From Elusimicrobiota bacterium (GTDB lineage: Bacteria > Elusimicrobiota > Endomicrobiia > CG1-02-37-114 > JAHJSO01): DNA of 5,577 bases. The notes under the pieces are model-generated. The model saw only the letters and a list, made by a program, of their open reading frames with translations. It was not told where the DNA came from and ran no database searches. The position numbers were made by a program, and so were the translations under genes. The DNA is taken from positions 1 through 5,577 of the forward strand of contig JAHJSO010000001.1 of assembly GCA_018830385.1 (NCBI GenBank). Reading direction: 5' to 3'. Shown one piece after another: positions 1 through 5,577 of the stretch. Within the stretch, counting starts at the first letter, position 1; each line of letters starts with the position of its first letter.

Positions 1-21
1 CATTACTTCAGCCGTTTCCCG

Positions 22-1551
22 TCAGGGAGCGGCCCTGTATATGAATACTTCAGGGTTGTGAAACCCGCTGATTTGACTGCCGTAAAACCTTTTAATCAGT
101 TCAAACTTGTATCCGGACGCCGGTTCTTCTTTCATCTCACCGGACATTATAATGTAATCATAGTTTTTGTATTCTGCCGGCGGGACTTTGTATTCCCAGT
201 CAACCTTAACGACGTAGTTGTCGGAGGGACTGAACTCCGTGGTGTAGGGGAAACGCAATATTCTGCTCCCTGCGGGGACGTTCTCCTTTACCCACCCGTA
301 TGCTACTCGCCGGGTGTCTTCACGGGTGAGGACATAGCCGGTATGTATTATGCAGGGCAGGGCGGTCATAAGAAATATTGCTGCAACCGCCGTATAAACA
401 TGCCTGTGCGTTTTCCGTGATACATACTCCATGCCCCTTGCCGTTATGATGAACATAAACGGATACAACGGGAACAGGTAGTGGGCGCCGATAGAACGCC
501 ATCCGAATATAAATACGACGTATAATAAAAAAAACGAAAACAATAAAACGTCAACGGACGTCTTAAAATAAAACAACATTGATACGAGGAATGCAACAGA
601 CAATACGGGCCCGACGCCCGTAAAAACGTGCCTGCCTATAAGATACAACTGCCCCGGTATAGAGAGGCGTTCAGGGAGCACTACGTTCACAAAAATGGTA
701 GTAAACCGCGACAAAAAGGACTTATAATCCAGCAACGCGTATGGACAACCGGCGAAGAATCCCGCGATTACAAGAACCATACCCGCCGCATATATTGACA
801 ACATCCTTTTTGATAACCGCGTCTTTTTAAGCAACGGTATGACGACAAATAGTATTACGGAAAATATAACGGGATAATATTTCGTTGCGACCGCCAGTCC
901 CAGCGCAAAGCATGCAATCAGGAAGTCCTTTGTATTGTCGCCGGTAAAATATTTCACCATGAAAAATACGGAAAGCAACACCATGAACAACGCAGCCACA
1001 TCCACCGTAGCGTAGTGGCTGTGGAGCACATGCAGGCAGTTGAATGCCATGAAAACGGCCGCCAGGACGCCGGTTTTCTCCGAATATACCAGTTTGCCGA
1101 GGCGGTACACCAGATACACCGTGGCAACGGCGAAGGCAACGCTCACTAACCTTGCCAACACATAAATGTCCGATATGTCGCCGTGGAAATATTTTCCGGC
1201 AAACTGTTCCAGCGAAGGGAAAAATCCCATCAGGTTACCGGCGAAGAAATAAACGGACATCGCTCCGAATATCAAATACAGGAACAAGGTGGGGTAATCA
1301 AAAAATACGTGCGGGTTTAAATCACCCGTAAAAAATCTGAACGCATAAAATATAACGACCGACTCGTCAATATGGGCGTACCTCAAGGGCAGCCCCCAAT
1401 TAATGCCCCACAACCGGACTGCAATCGCCCCGGCAATAATGATGCCCATCAATACCGGGACTTTATAGATAATTTTTTGCGCAATATCGTATATATATCT
1501 ACATACCCTTGCCCCGCGTGCTAAATATTGCATCTGTGTTTGCGTTTTCAT
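22..1551 (-). CDS. GT39 (PMT/ArnT-like) membrane glycosyltransferase
   Basis: This is a 509-residue polytopic membrane protein that looks like a GT-C fold glycosyltransferase of family 39 (PMT_2 type). Such enzymes take a sugar from a polyprenyl-phosphate carrier and attach it to protein, lipid or glycan outside the cytoplasmic membrane. Visible support: a first hydrophobic segment at about 32-54 is followed by an HIDES motif (D62-E63), the usual place of the catalytic acidic residue in the first outer loop, then a GDLNP...YPTL stretch (76-89). A HSHYATVD segment lies at 177-184, GLAVATKYYP at 218-227 and AHYLFPLYPF at 356-365, all typical of the family. I count about eleven hydrophobic segments up to residue 405. 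The last 100 residues are soluble, starting with DTRRVAYGWVKENVPAGS (412-429), a common GT39 tail. The ATG at 1549-1551 has no clear Shine-Dalgarno sequence; M7 is an alternative. The sugar and acceptor cannot be read from the sequence. Confidence 0.87.
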   Translation of the reverse strand: MKTQTQMQYLARGARVCRYIYDIAQKIIYKVPVLMGIIIAGAIAVRLWGINWGLPLRYAHIDESVVIFYAFRFFTGDLNPHVFFDYPTLFLYLIFGAMSVYFFAGNLMGFFPSLEQFAGKYFHGDISDIYVLARLVSVAFAVATVYLVYRLGKLVYSEKTGVLAAVFMAFNCLHVLHSHYATVDVAALFMVLLSVFFMVKYFTGDNTKDFLIACFALGLAVATKYYPVIFSVILFVVIPLLKKTRLSKRMLSIYAAGMVLVIAGFFAGCPYALLDYKSFLSRFTTIFVNVVLPERLSIPGQLYLIGRHVFTGVGPVLSVAFLVSMLFYFKTSVDVLLFSFFLLYVVFIFGWRSIGAHYLFPLYPFMFIITARGMEYVSRKTHRHVYTAVAAIFLMTALPCIIHTGYVLTREDTRRVAYGWVKENVPAGSRILRFPYTTEFSPSDNYVVKVDWEYKVPPAEYKNYDYIIMSGEMKEEPASGYKFELIKRFYGSQISGFHNPEVFIYRAAP

Positions 1552-1560
1552 TAAAGTATC

Positions 1561-1586
1561 ACTGGTACACCGACAAGGTTACCGGT
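1561..1586 (-). other. Imperfect hairpin in the leader of the GT39 gene
   Basis: Read on the minus strand, ACCGGTA and ACC pair with GGT and TACCAGT around a TTGTC loop, with one C-A mismatch and one bulged G. The structure ends 9 nt before the GT39 start codon, within the 63-nt gap after the flavin reductase stop. No U-run follows in the coding direction, so it does not look like an intrinsic terminator. It could affect translation initiation, since no Shine-Dalgarno sequence is visible here. It may also be chance. Confidence 0.3.
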
Positions 1587-1614
1587 TTTACGTCGTCCCC
1601 CTGCCCCGGGCGGT

Positions 1615-2205
1615 TTAACCCTCTATCACCCCGCCGAATTTGCCGTTGCCAAAGTTGTAAAGCCGCGGGCTACCGACGGCTGACGGAGCACTGACCGGAC
1701 GTATCGTACCGGTTGTTCTACCGTCTCCCGTACCGGCTGCCGGCGTCACCGTTGCCGTTTCGTCCGACACATACGCCGCCACAATCTCGCCGGCAAATAT
1801 CGTGTGGTCGCCTGTGACAAGTTGCCCGGTAACCTTGCACTCCATATTCACAAGGCATTCCTTAATAAGCGGGGGTTTAACCTTTTTTGCAGTCATTGGT
1901 GTAAGACCCGTGGATATGAATTTATCCACATCCCTTCCTGAGTTTGTGCCACAAAAGAGCACATCCTTTTCCATTTTGAGAGTCGGAAAAGCAAGAACAA
2001 ATTCCTTCGTGCTGGAAATGAGTTGATGTGAATAACGGGTGTGCCCGACGGAAATCGCCACCATCGGCGGGCCGAATGAAGTCGTCATGCTCCAGCCCAG
2101 GGTAATTATGTTCGCCCGGTTGTTTTTTTCGTCCCACGAAACGACAAGGACCACCTGCTCAGGATATTTCCTCTTCCATGCTTCTGCCGATGAAACTTCT
2201 CTCAT
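1615..2205 (-). CDS. Flavin reductase-like FMN-binding domain protein (flavoredoxin type)
   Basis: This 196-residue protein belongs to the flavin reductase-like, split-barrel FMN-binding family, whose members reduce flavin with NAD(P)H or carry electrons like Desulfovibrio flavoredoxin. The family signature is clear: N32-IITLGWSMTTSFGPPMVAISVG (32-54), RYSHQLI (57-63), EFVLAFP (68-74), CGTNSGRDVDKF (85-96), ECLVNMECKV (116-125) and TGDHTIFAGEIVAAYV (131-146). These positions form the FMN-binding barrel. The protein ends with RLYNFGNGKFGGV (181-193), which in relatives follows the barrel after a short linker. Here a Thr/Ala/Gly/Pro-rich insert of about 30 residues (150-180) separates the two. 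The ATG at 2203-2205 is preceded by a perfect AGGAGG with a 5-nt spacer, so the start is secure. The cytoplasmic location follows from the lack of any signal peptide or membrane segment. The physiological partner is unknown, and the flanking glycosyltransferases do not suggest one. Confidence 0.91.
   Translation of the reverse strand: MREVSSAEAWKRKYPEQVVLVVSWDEKNNRANIITLGWSMTTSFGPPMVAISVGHTRYSHQLISSTKEFVLAFPTLKMEKDVLFCGTNSGRDVDKFISTGLTPMTAKKVKPPLIKECLVNMECKVTGQLVTGDHTIFAGEIVAAYVSDETATVTPAAGTGDGRTTGTIRPVSAPSAVGSPRLYNFGNGKFGGVIEG
1666..1758 (-). other. Low-complexity in-frame insert within the flavin reductase gene
   Basis: This segment encodes residues 150-180, rich in Thr, Ala, Gly, Pro and Ser, between the conserved barrel end (EIVAAYVSDE) and the conserved RLYNFGNGKFG tail. 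On the minus strand CCGGTACG occurs twice within it. An imperfect hairpin, an ACCGG arm against CCGGT with an ACG/CGT inner stem and a TAT loop, lies at 1694-1713. The insert preserves the frame. It may be a disordered surface loop derived from a small repeat. Confidence 0.5.
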
Positions 2206-2210
2206 TGTTG

Positions 2211-2216
2211 CCTCCT
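2211..2216 (-). promoter_or_regulatory. Shine-Dalgarno site of the flavin reductase gene
   Basis: AGGAGG on the minus strand lies 5 nt upstream of the ATG at 2203-2205. It is the only canonical ribosome binding site in the window and fixes that start. It suggests efficient independent initiation in the middle of the presumed operon. Confidence 0.85.
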
Positions 2217-2223
2217 CTGCTCA

Positions 2224-2284
2224 TTTCAATGCTGACCCCTCTGTTCTACCCCGTCGGAAATGTCAAATGTCAAGACCTGACCCC
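2224..2284. repeat. Possible REP-like repeat pair at the DUF2723/flavin reductase junction
   Basis: On the plus strand TTTCAATGCTGACCCC (2224-2239) and AATGTCAAGACCTGACCCC (2266-2284) share CTGACCCC in the same orientation, 45 nt apart. TGTCAA is also repeated in tandem at 2261-2273. From memory, the second sequence resembles repeats that flank Y1/RAYT-type transposases in various bacterial genomes; I could not check this. The second copy encodes the last residues and stop of the DUF2723-TPR gene. Confidence 0.35.
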
Positions 2285-4536
2285 ATCATCCCCCGTCGTC
2301 CCCGTAACCTTTTTATTATCGCTTCCGTCTCACGCCTCTCTTCATCCGAGACGCCCTGCTCCGTATATCTCTTGTAAAAATGAACAGCCCGGGCAAAATC
2401 CCCTCCCTTTTCACAAGCGAGCCCTAAGTTAAAGTAAGCCGGTGAAAACGACGGCTCCCGGACAATGATTCGTTCAAAATATTCTATCGCCTTGCTGATT
2501 TCGCCCCTGCCGAGCGCAATCAGCCCTAATTCATTCAGTGAAAACGGGTAAAATGATACTTCGTTTGATTTCACAAAATATTCTTCAGCCAGGGAGACAT
2601 CCCCTGCCGCCTTGTAGGACAACCCTATGTTGTAATAGACGGACGCTTCTTTGGGATTTATCGCCAGGGCTCTCCCGAAATATCCGACCGCCTTAACGTA
2701 TTCCCCGTTCCTGAATGCCAACGCCCCGAGGTTGTTCCACCCCACGGAAAGATGCGGGTCAATTGAAACCGCCCGGTAGTAGTGCCCCTCCGCCTTTTTT
2801 AACGCCCCCCCAGTCGCCCCCTCCAACGAGGGGTGGCGGGTATATTCCAGCGCTATGTTGTTGTGTGAGGCCGCGTAATAATAAAATATCCTCCGGGTAA
2901 AAAAGTCCTTGTATAAGGATGAATCGAACCGGCCGCGGCAGGCGTACAACTTATACAAGTTTTCTGAATGATTGAATTTTTCCCGGACGCCGTCGTCACC
3001 CGGGGCATTTATCCTGTAGAGGAGCCCGGCAGGAAACCCCGCATAACCGGACGGGATTTTTGTTATAACGTCCGCATATATGTCCCTTTTATCCAGATTG
3101 TAATCAACCAGCACGCTCATCAGTTCCTGCGCCGAGCCGATTTCATATCCCGGCAGTATTTCAGGATAATGTTTTCTGATATGCTTGTAGCCCCAGAGAG
3201 TGCGGAAATACATTACGGGTTTTATATCTTTTCTTTTATTCTCACACATTCTCAGATATTTTACTATAAACGCAGGCGAGTCGTCGGGGTCGTACAGGAG
3301 TGAGCCGGCCGGCATTGTTTTAAGTATGTTTTTTCCGTAATCATAGGCGAAGAAGTGTTCCCTGCGGTTGTGCTCGCCGAAATTTCTGAAAAACACAAAC
3401 ACACACGCGAGGGCGGAAAACACCACCACGGCCGCCACAAGCACCGGGCGACAGACAGCCATGCCACCGGCCGTCGCGTTATCCCTTTTAGCGGGCAGAA
3501 AAACGGTTACAAACATCCCGACGAACAAAACAAAAATCATGTTCGGCAAAACAAGGTGCGGCTCAAGTATCGGGAGAGTTGTGCTCTCTTCAGGCGGCAG
3601 GTTTGACAGAAGGAAAAACAAAATACCGGTCACCAGGAAACACGTCACCAGCAATGACGCCAACCCCCTATATTGCTTCCGGAACGAATAATACATCCCT
3701 GCAATCCCTGCTATTGCCACGGGTAAGGTGAACTGCTGAATCATTGCCTGTCCGAAAAGTTTAAATTGCGCCAACACCGAACCGGCGGACCAGATAAACC
3801 TGCTCTGCTCCGGGTGAAGTTTTAACCCGCCGTAGTCCGCCCTCGTGACGAGCCGCAGGAAATTTCTGATTGTTTTCGGGTCGCCCCAGTTCAGGACCGG
3901 CTCTGCCGATGCCCTCAGGGGCAGGTATGCGAAAACGGTGCACCCCAGAACGAAAAACAGCAAAACGTAAAAAGGGTTCAACCTGCTGCGGCGCCCCCAC
4001 AGGAATAATAAAATTCCCGGCAAAAACAAAATCAGAGTCGGATGGCTCCCCAGCCCCAACCCGAAAACAAAGGCGGCGGGATAGACACGGGCATCGTCCG
4101 GGTGCCTGCCTGCAACCAGCAACAAAAATATCAACGCTCCGAAGAGAGACAGCAGCGTGTACATCTCGGAGACATGGGAGAGAGCCCAGAAGGCGGGACT
4201 GAAGGCAAGCAGTAGCCCGGCTATAAACCCGGGGTAAAACGAATTCAATATTCCCGTTAAGAAAACGCATACCAGAACGCAGGTCATCGCACCTGAAAAT
4301 ATTGAAAGGAGGTTTATCCTATACGCGAAATTCCCGAACGGGACGATGACGGTAAAGATTTTACCTGAAATAGTGTAGAGCGGGTAGCCGGGCGGGTGAG
4401 CGATGCCGAGGGTAACTCCGGAGGTTATCAAATCGCCGCTGTCGCGGTAAGGCGGGACGGTGGGATATGCCGTGAAAAGATAGGTTCCGAATATTATCAA
4501 AAACAGAAGACAGTATCCCTGCGTTCTATAATTCAT
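2263..4536 (-). CDS. DUF2723 (TMEM260-like) membrane protein with C-terminal TPR array
   Basis: This 757-residue protein, counted from the ATG at 4534-4536, joins a polytopic membrane domain to a TPR array. The N-terminus carries the DUF2723 signature: PTVPPYRDSGDLI (25-37), LGIAHPPGYPLYTISGK (43-59), AYRINLLS (71-78) and SEMYTL (123-128). Family members resemble GT-C glycosyltransferases. The human relative TMEM260 is a protein O-mannosyltransferase, so transfer of a lipid-linked sugar outside the membrane is a reasonable inference. About ten or eleven hydrophobic segments run to residue 384. A soluble region follows (YDYGKNILKTMPAGSLLYDPDDSPA, 399-423), then about five TPR units from 552 to 727, for example NNLGALAFRNGEYVKAVGYFGRALAINP (601-628). 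The first TPR contains a G-rich repeat-derived insert (567-579). An in-frame TTG at 4588-4590 would add 18 hydrophilic residues; I prefer the ATG because membrane segment 1 then starts normally, but neither start has a strong Shine-Dalgarno. The last residues and stop lie in repeat-like DNA. Confidence 0.92.
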   Translation of the reverse strand: MNYRTQGYCLLFLIIFGTYLFTAYPTVPPYRDSGDLITSGVTLGIAHPPGYPLYTISGKIFTVIVPFGNFAYRINLLSIFSGAMTCVLVCVFLTGILNSFYPGFIAGLLLAFSPAFWALSHVSEMYTLLSLFGALIFLLLVAGRHPDDARVYPAAFVFGLGLGSHPTLILFLPGILLFLWGRRSRLNPFYVLLFFVLGCTVFAYLPLRASAEPVLNWGDPKTIRNFLRLVTRADYGGLKLHPEQSRFIWSAGSVLAQFKLFGQAMIQQFTLPVAIAGIAGMYYSFRKQYRGLASLLVTCFLVTGILFFLLSNLPPEESTTLPILEPHLVLPNMIFVLFVGMFVTVFLPAKRDNATAGGMAVCRPVLVAAVVVFSALACVFVFFRNFGEHNRREHFFAYDYGKNILKTMPAGSLLYDPDDSPAFIVKYLRMCENKRKDIKPVMYFRTLWGYKHIRKHYPEILPGYEIGSAQELMSVLVDYNLDKRDIYADVITKIPSGYAGFPAGLLYRINAPGDDGVREKFNHSENLYKLYACRGRFDSSLYKDFFTRRIFYYYAASHNNIALEYTRHPSLEGATGGALKKAEGHYYRAVSIDPHLSVGWNNLGALAFRNGEYVKAVGYFGRALAINPKEASVYYNIGLSYKAAGDVSLAEEYFVKSNEVSFYPFSLNELGLIALGRGEISKAIEYFERIIVREPSFSPAYFNLGLACEKGGDFARAVHFYKRYTEQGVSDEERRETEAIIKRLRGRRGMMGSGLDI
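2794..2800 (-). other. Candidate -1 frameshift heptamer (A_AAA_AAG) in the DUF2723-TPR gene
   Basis: Zero-frame codons TTA-AAA-AAG place A_AAA_AAG in the X_XXY_YYZ phase, the same heptamer used in E. coli dnaX. After a -1 slip the ribosome would add 11 codons and stop at TGA (2759-2761), giving about 592 residues with almost no TPR. A G7 run ends 4 nt upstream and a GGAGG 19 nt upstream; both are off the roughly 10-nt spacing of the dnaX stimulator. Only a weak downstream stem (CGGG/CCCG) is visible. The same heptamer also occurs in phase in the flavin reductase gene (1882-1888). Confidence 0.25.
2804..2840. repeat. G/C-rich palindromic repeat inside the TPR coding region
   Basis: On the plus strand CCCCTC (2818-2823) and GAGGGG (2828-2833) form a perfect 6-bp stem with a CAAC loop, extendable with bulges to CGCC/GGCG. 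A C7 run (2805-2811) and CAGTCG flank it. The whole is read in frame as RHPSLEGATGGAL, at the helix A to B junction of the first TPR. Its composition differs sharply from its surroundings. It resembles, from memory, dispersed intergenic palindromes containing CTCGTTGGAGGGGGC and GACTGGGGG, so it is probably a repeat remnant fixed in frame. Confidence 0.55.
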
Positions 4537-4559
4537 AAGCCCGTCAATAAATACCTGCC

Positions 4560-4571
4560 CCGGGCGCCCGG
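4560..4571. repeat. Perfect 12-bp GC palindrome in the priA/DUF2723 gap
   Basis: CCGGGCGCCCGG is a perfect inverted repeat with no loop, about 50 nt after the priA stop and 23 nt before the preferred ATG of the next gene. No U-run follows on the minus strand, so a rho-independent terminator is unlikely. It would be coding if the TTG at 4588-4590 were the true start. It overlaps CCTGCCCCGGGCG (4554-4566), a 13-bp sequence also present at 1600-1612 in the other glycosyltransferase leader. It could be an operator, or just GC-rich DNA. Confidence 0.35.
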
Positions 4572-4622
4572 CGTAACAGCGGGCTTGCAACTCGCAACGG
4601 TTTTATTCCGGGCAGTGTGGAC

Positions 4623-5577
4623 TTACCGGTTAACGTCCACGGACAACTGCACTCCCTGTTTCGGACTGAACCCTTTTATTGCCCCGCTCACCGCCTCAAT
4701 GCAGGCGCCGTGTATTTTATCGTGTATTTTAATGAGCATACGTTGCCTGTATTTCCCGCGTAAAAATGCAGGCGCCGGCTCGTCCGGGCCGAGCAACGTA
4801 ATACCCGACGTTATCTTTTCCAGGAGAAAATCCCGCAGGCGTTCCGCTTCCGCCAGCACCCCTTTTTCGTTTCTGCCCCTTACCATGATATCCATCATTG
4901 CGCCGACAGGAGGATAATTCAATTCCATCCTGAACTGTAATTCCTCTTTGTAGAAACCCTTCCAGTCAAATTTTTGCAAATATTCAAATACACTGTGTTT
5001 TCTGTTGAACGTCTGGAGTATCAATTCAAGGGGGGCGCCTTTTGAGCACTGACTGAATACGCATCCAGTCCTGTACGCCATATCAAACGCTTTTTCAGTT
5101 GCGCGGTAATCAGGAAGATACAGAAAGTGGTCAATATTGTATATCCCCACAAGCGGAATCTTGTAATTAACGGCTTTTCCGTGCCTCTCAAAAATGGAGA
5201 GTAAAAATGTAGTCCCGACGAGTATGTCAAACTTACCGGACAGAACCTGACCGGGCATGCCCGTGTCAGTGTCGCATCGGACGACCCTTGCCCCTGGAAA
5301 AATCTTTTGCATGACTGACTCAACCCTTTCGGTCCCGGCGCCCGCAGGATTTAATTTTGCCCTGCATACAGGACAGGCGCCCGTCCATTCCTTTTTAAAA
5401 TTACACAGGTGGCAGGACATTGCTGATGCCTGCCTGTGATATACGAGCGGGATTTTGCATTCCGGGCATCTCGGGATGCTGCCGCATGCGGGGCAAGTCA
5501 TCTGCCGCGCATACCCCCTTCTTGCCACTATCACAACCGATTTCTCATTCCGCATAAACCCCTGTTCAATTGCGCTC
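4623..5577 (-). CDS. priA: Primosomal protein N' (PriA), C-terminal part; helicase motifs V and VI degenerate
   Basis: PriA recognises stalled forks and reloads the replicative helicase. The window holds only its C-terminal portion: the frame stays open to the edge (AIEQGF precedes the first Met at 5553-5555), and the usual length is about 700 residues. Counting from that Met, VIVARRGYARQMTCPACG (8-25) matches the motif IV to zinc region. Eight cysteines at 21, 24, 30, 33, 48, 51, 61 and 64 form four CxxC pairs spaced 5, 14 and 9 residues apart, as in E. coli PriA. GAGTERVE (72-79) and FPGARVVRCDTDTG (86-99) follow. The C-terminal domain is clear: FYKEELQFRMELNYPP (201-216), LLGPDEPAPAFLRGKYRQRMLIK (254-276) and the LSVDVNR end. 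Motif V, normally GTQMxxKGxxF, reads GTTFLLSIFERHGKAV (114-129). Motif VI, normally QVAGRAGR, is replaced around AYRTGCVFSQCSKGA (160-174). Zinc sites and fork-binding parts appear intact, whereas unwinding is probably lost. The stop is TAA at 4623-4625. Confidence 0.9.
   Translation of the reverse strand, partial: SAIEQGFMRNEKSVVIVARRGYARQMTCPACGSIPRCPECKIPLVYHRQASAMSCHLCNFKKEWTGACPVCRAKLNPAGAGTERVESVMQKIFPGARVVRCDTDTGMPGQVLSGKFDILVGTTFLLSIFERHGKAVNYKIPLVGIYNIDHFLYLPDYRATEKAFDMAYRTGCVFSQCSKGAPLELILQTFNRKHSVFEYLQKFDWKGFYKEELQFRMELNYPPVGAMMDIMVRGRNEKGVLAEAERLRDFLLEKITSGITLLGPDEPAPAFLRGKYRQRMLIKIHDKIHGACIEAVSGAIKGFSPKQGVQLSVDVNR

Noticed and set aside
1..3. ATG on the minus strand just after the GT39 stop, a possible start of a next gene
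   Set aside because: Only the codon is inside the window, with no convincing Shine-Dalgarno before it, so nothing supports a gene call.
58..420. Plus-strand open frame of 120 codons opposite the GT39 gene
   Set aside because: It lies wholly antisense to a well-supported gene, has no recognisable domain and reads as shadow sequence rich in Cys and Arg.
1561..1590. Rho-independent terminator between the flavin reductase and GT39 genes
   Set aside because: The only T-run (1586-1589) follows the hairpin on the plus strand, where no gene reads into it; the minus strand lacks a U-run.
1882..1888. A_AAA_AAG heptamer in phase in the flavin reductase gene
   Set aside because: A -1 shift would stop after one codon in the middle of the FMN-binding domain, and no stimulatory element is visible. 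It is kept only as a caution about chance occurrence.
3761..4270. Minus-strand open frame of 169 codons inside the DUF2723 region
   Set aside because: It is an alternative frame of the membrane domain, whose own frame holds the conserved DUF2723 motifs.
4560..4571. Rho-independent terminator after priA
   Set aside because: The palindrome has no loop and no following U-run on the minus strand.
4537..4590. TTG start adding 18 residues to the DUF2723 protein
   Set aside because: The extension is hydrophilic, spans a GC palindrome and lacks a good ribosome binding site. It remains possible but is less likely than the ATG at 4534-4536.
4396..4917. Plus-strand open frame of 173 codons across the priA/DUF2723 junction
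   Set aside because: It overlaps two strongly supported minus-strand genes, shows no family motif, and has Ser/Arg-rich shadow composition.

Overview
The window carries four genes, all on the minus strand, so transcription runs from high to low coordinates: a priA 3' part (4623-5577, cut by the window edge), a DUF2723 membrane glycosyltransferase-like protein with a C-terminal TPR array (2263-4536), a flavin reductase-like FMN-binding protein (1615-2205) and a GT39/PMT-type membrane glycosyltransferase (22-1551). The gaps are short (about 86, 57 and 63 nt) and I see no convincing promoter or rho-independent terminator in them, so a single transcript is plausible. I found no RNA genes, CRISPR array or transposase.

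The base composition is moderate (near 50% G+C by eye). A DUF2723-TPR protein beside a lipid-linked-sugar glycosyltransferase is the kind of content I associate with uncultured bacterial lineages such as Omnitrophota or Elusimicrobiota, and with Bacteroidota. This is only a weak taxonomic hint. Nothing in the window fixes the phylum.

The two GT-C-like membrane proteins probably act at the cytoplasmic membrane and move sugars from polyprenyl carriers onto extracytoplasmic acceptors (inference from family). The flavin reductase between them has no obvious functional link. PriA belongs to replication restart and is probably only a chromosomal neighbour.

Three points stand out. First, the PriA C-terminal half keeps all eight zinc-binding cysteines in the exact E. 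coli spacing and keeps the C-terminal domain, but helicase motifs V and VI are unrecognisable and the GRAGR arginines are gone, suggesting a helicase-inactive restart factor. Second, repeat-like DNA appears to have entered coding sequence: a G-rich palindrome in frame inside the first TPR, a repeat-like 3' end supplying the last codons and stop of the same gene, and a low-complexity Thr/Ala/Gly/Pro insert near the end of the flavin reductase. Third, an in-phase A_AAA_AAG heptamer lies directly after the palindrome. A -1 shift there would give a product lacking the TPR array, as in dnaX; this is speculative.
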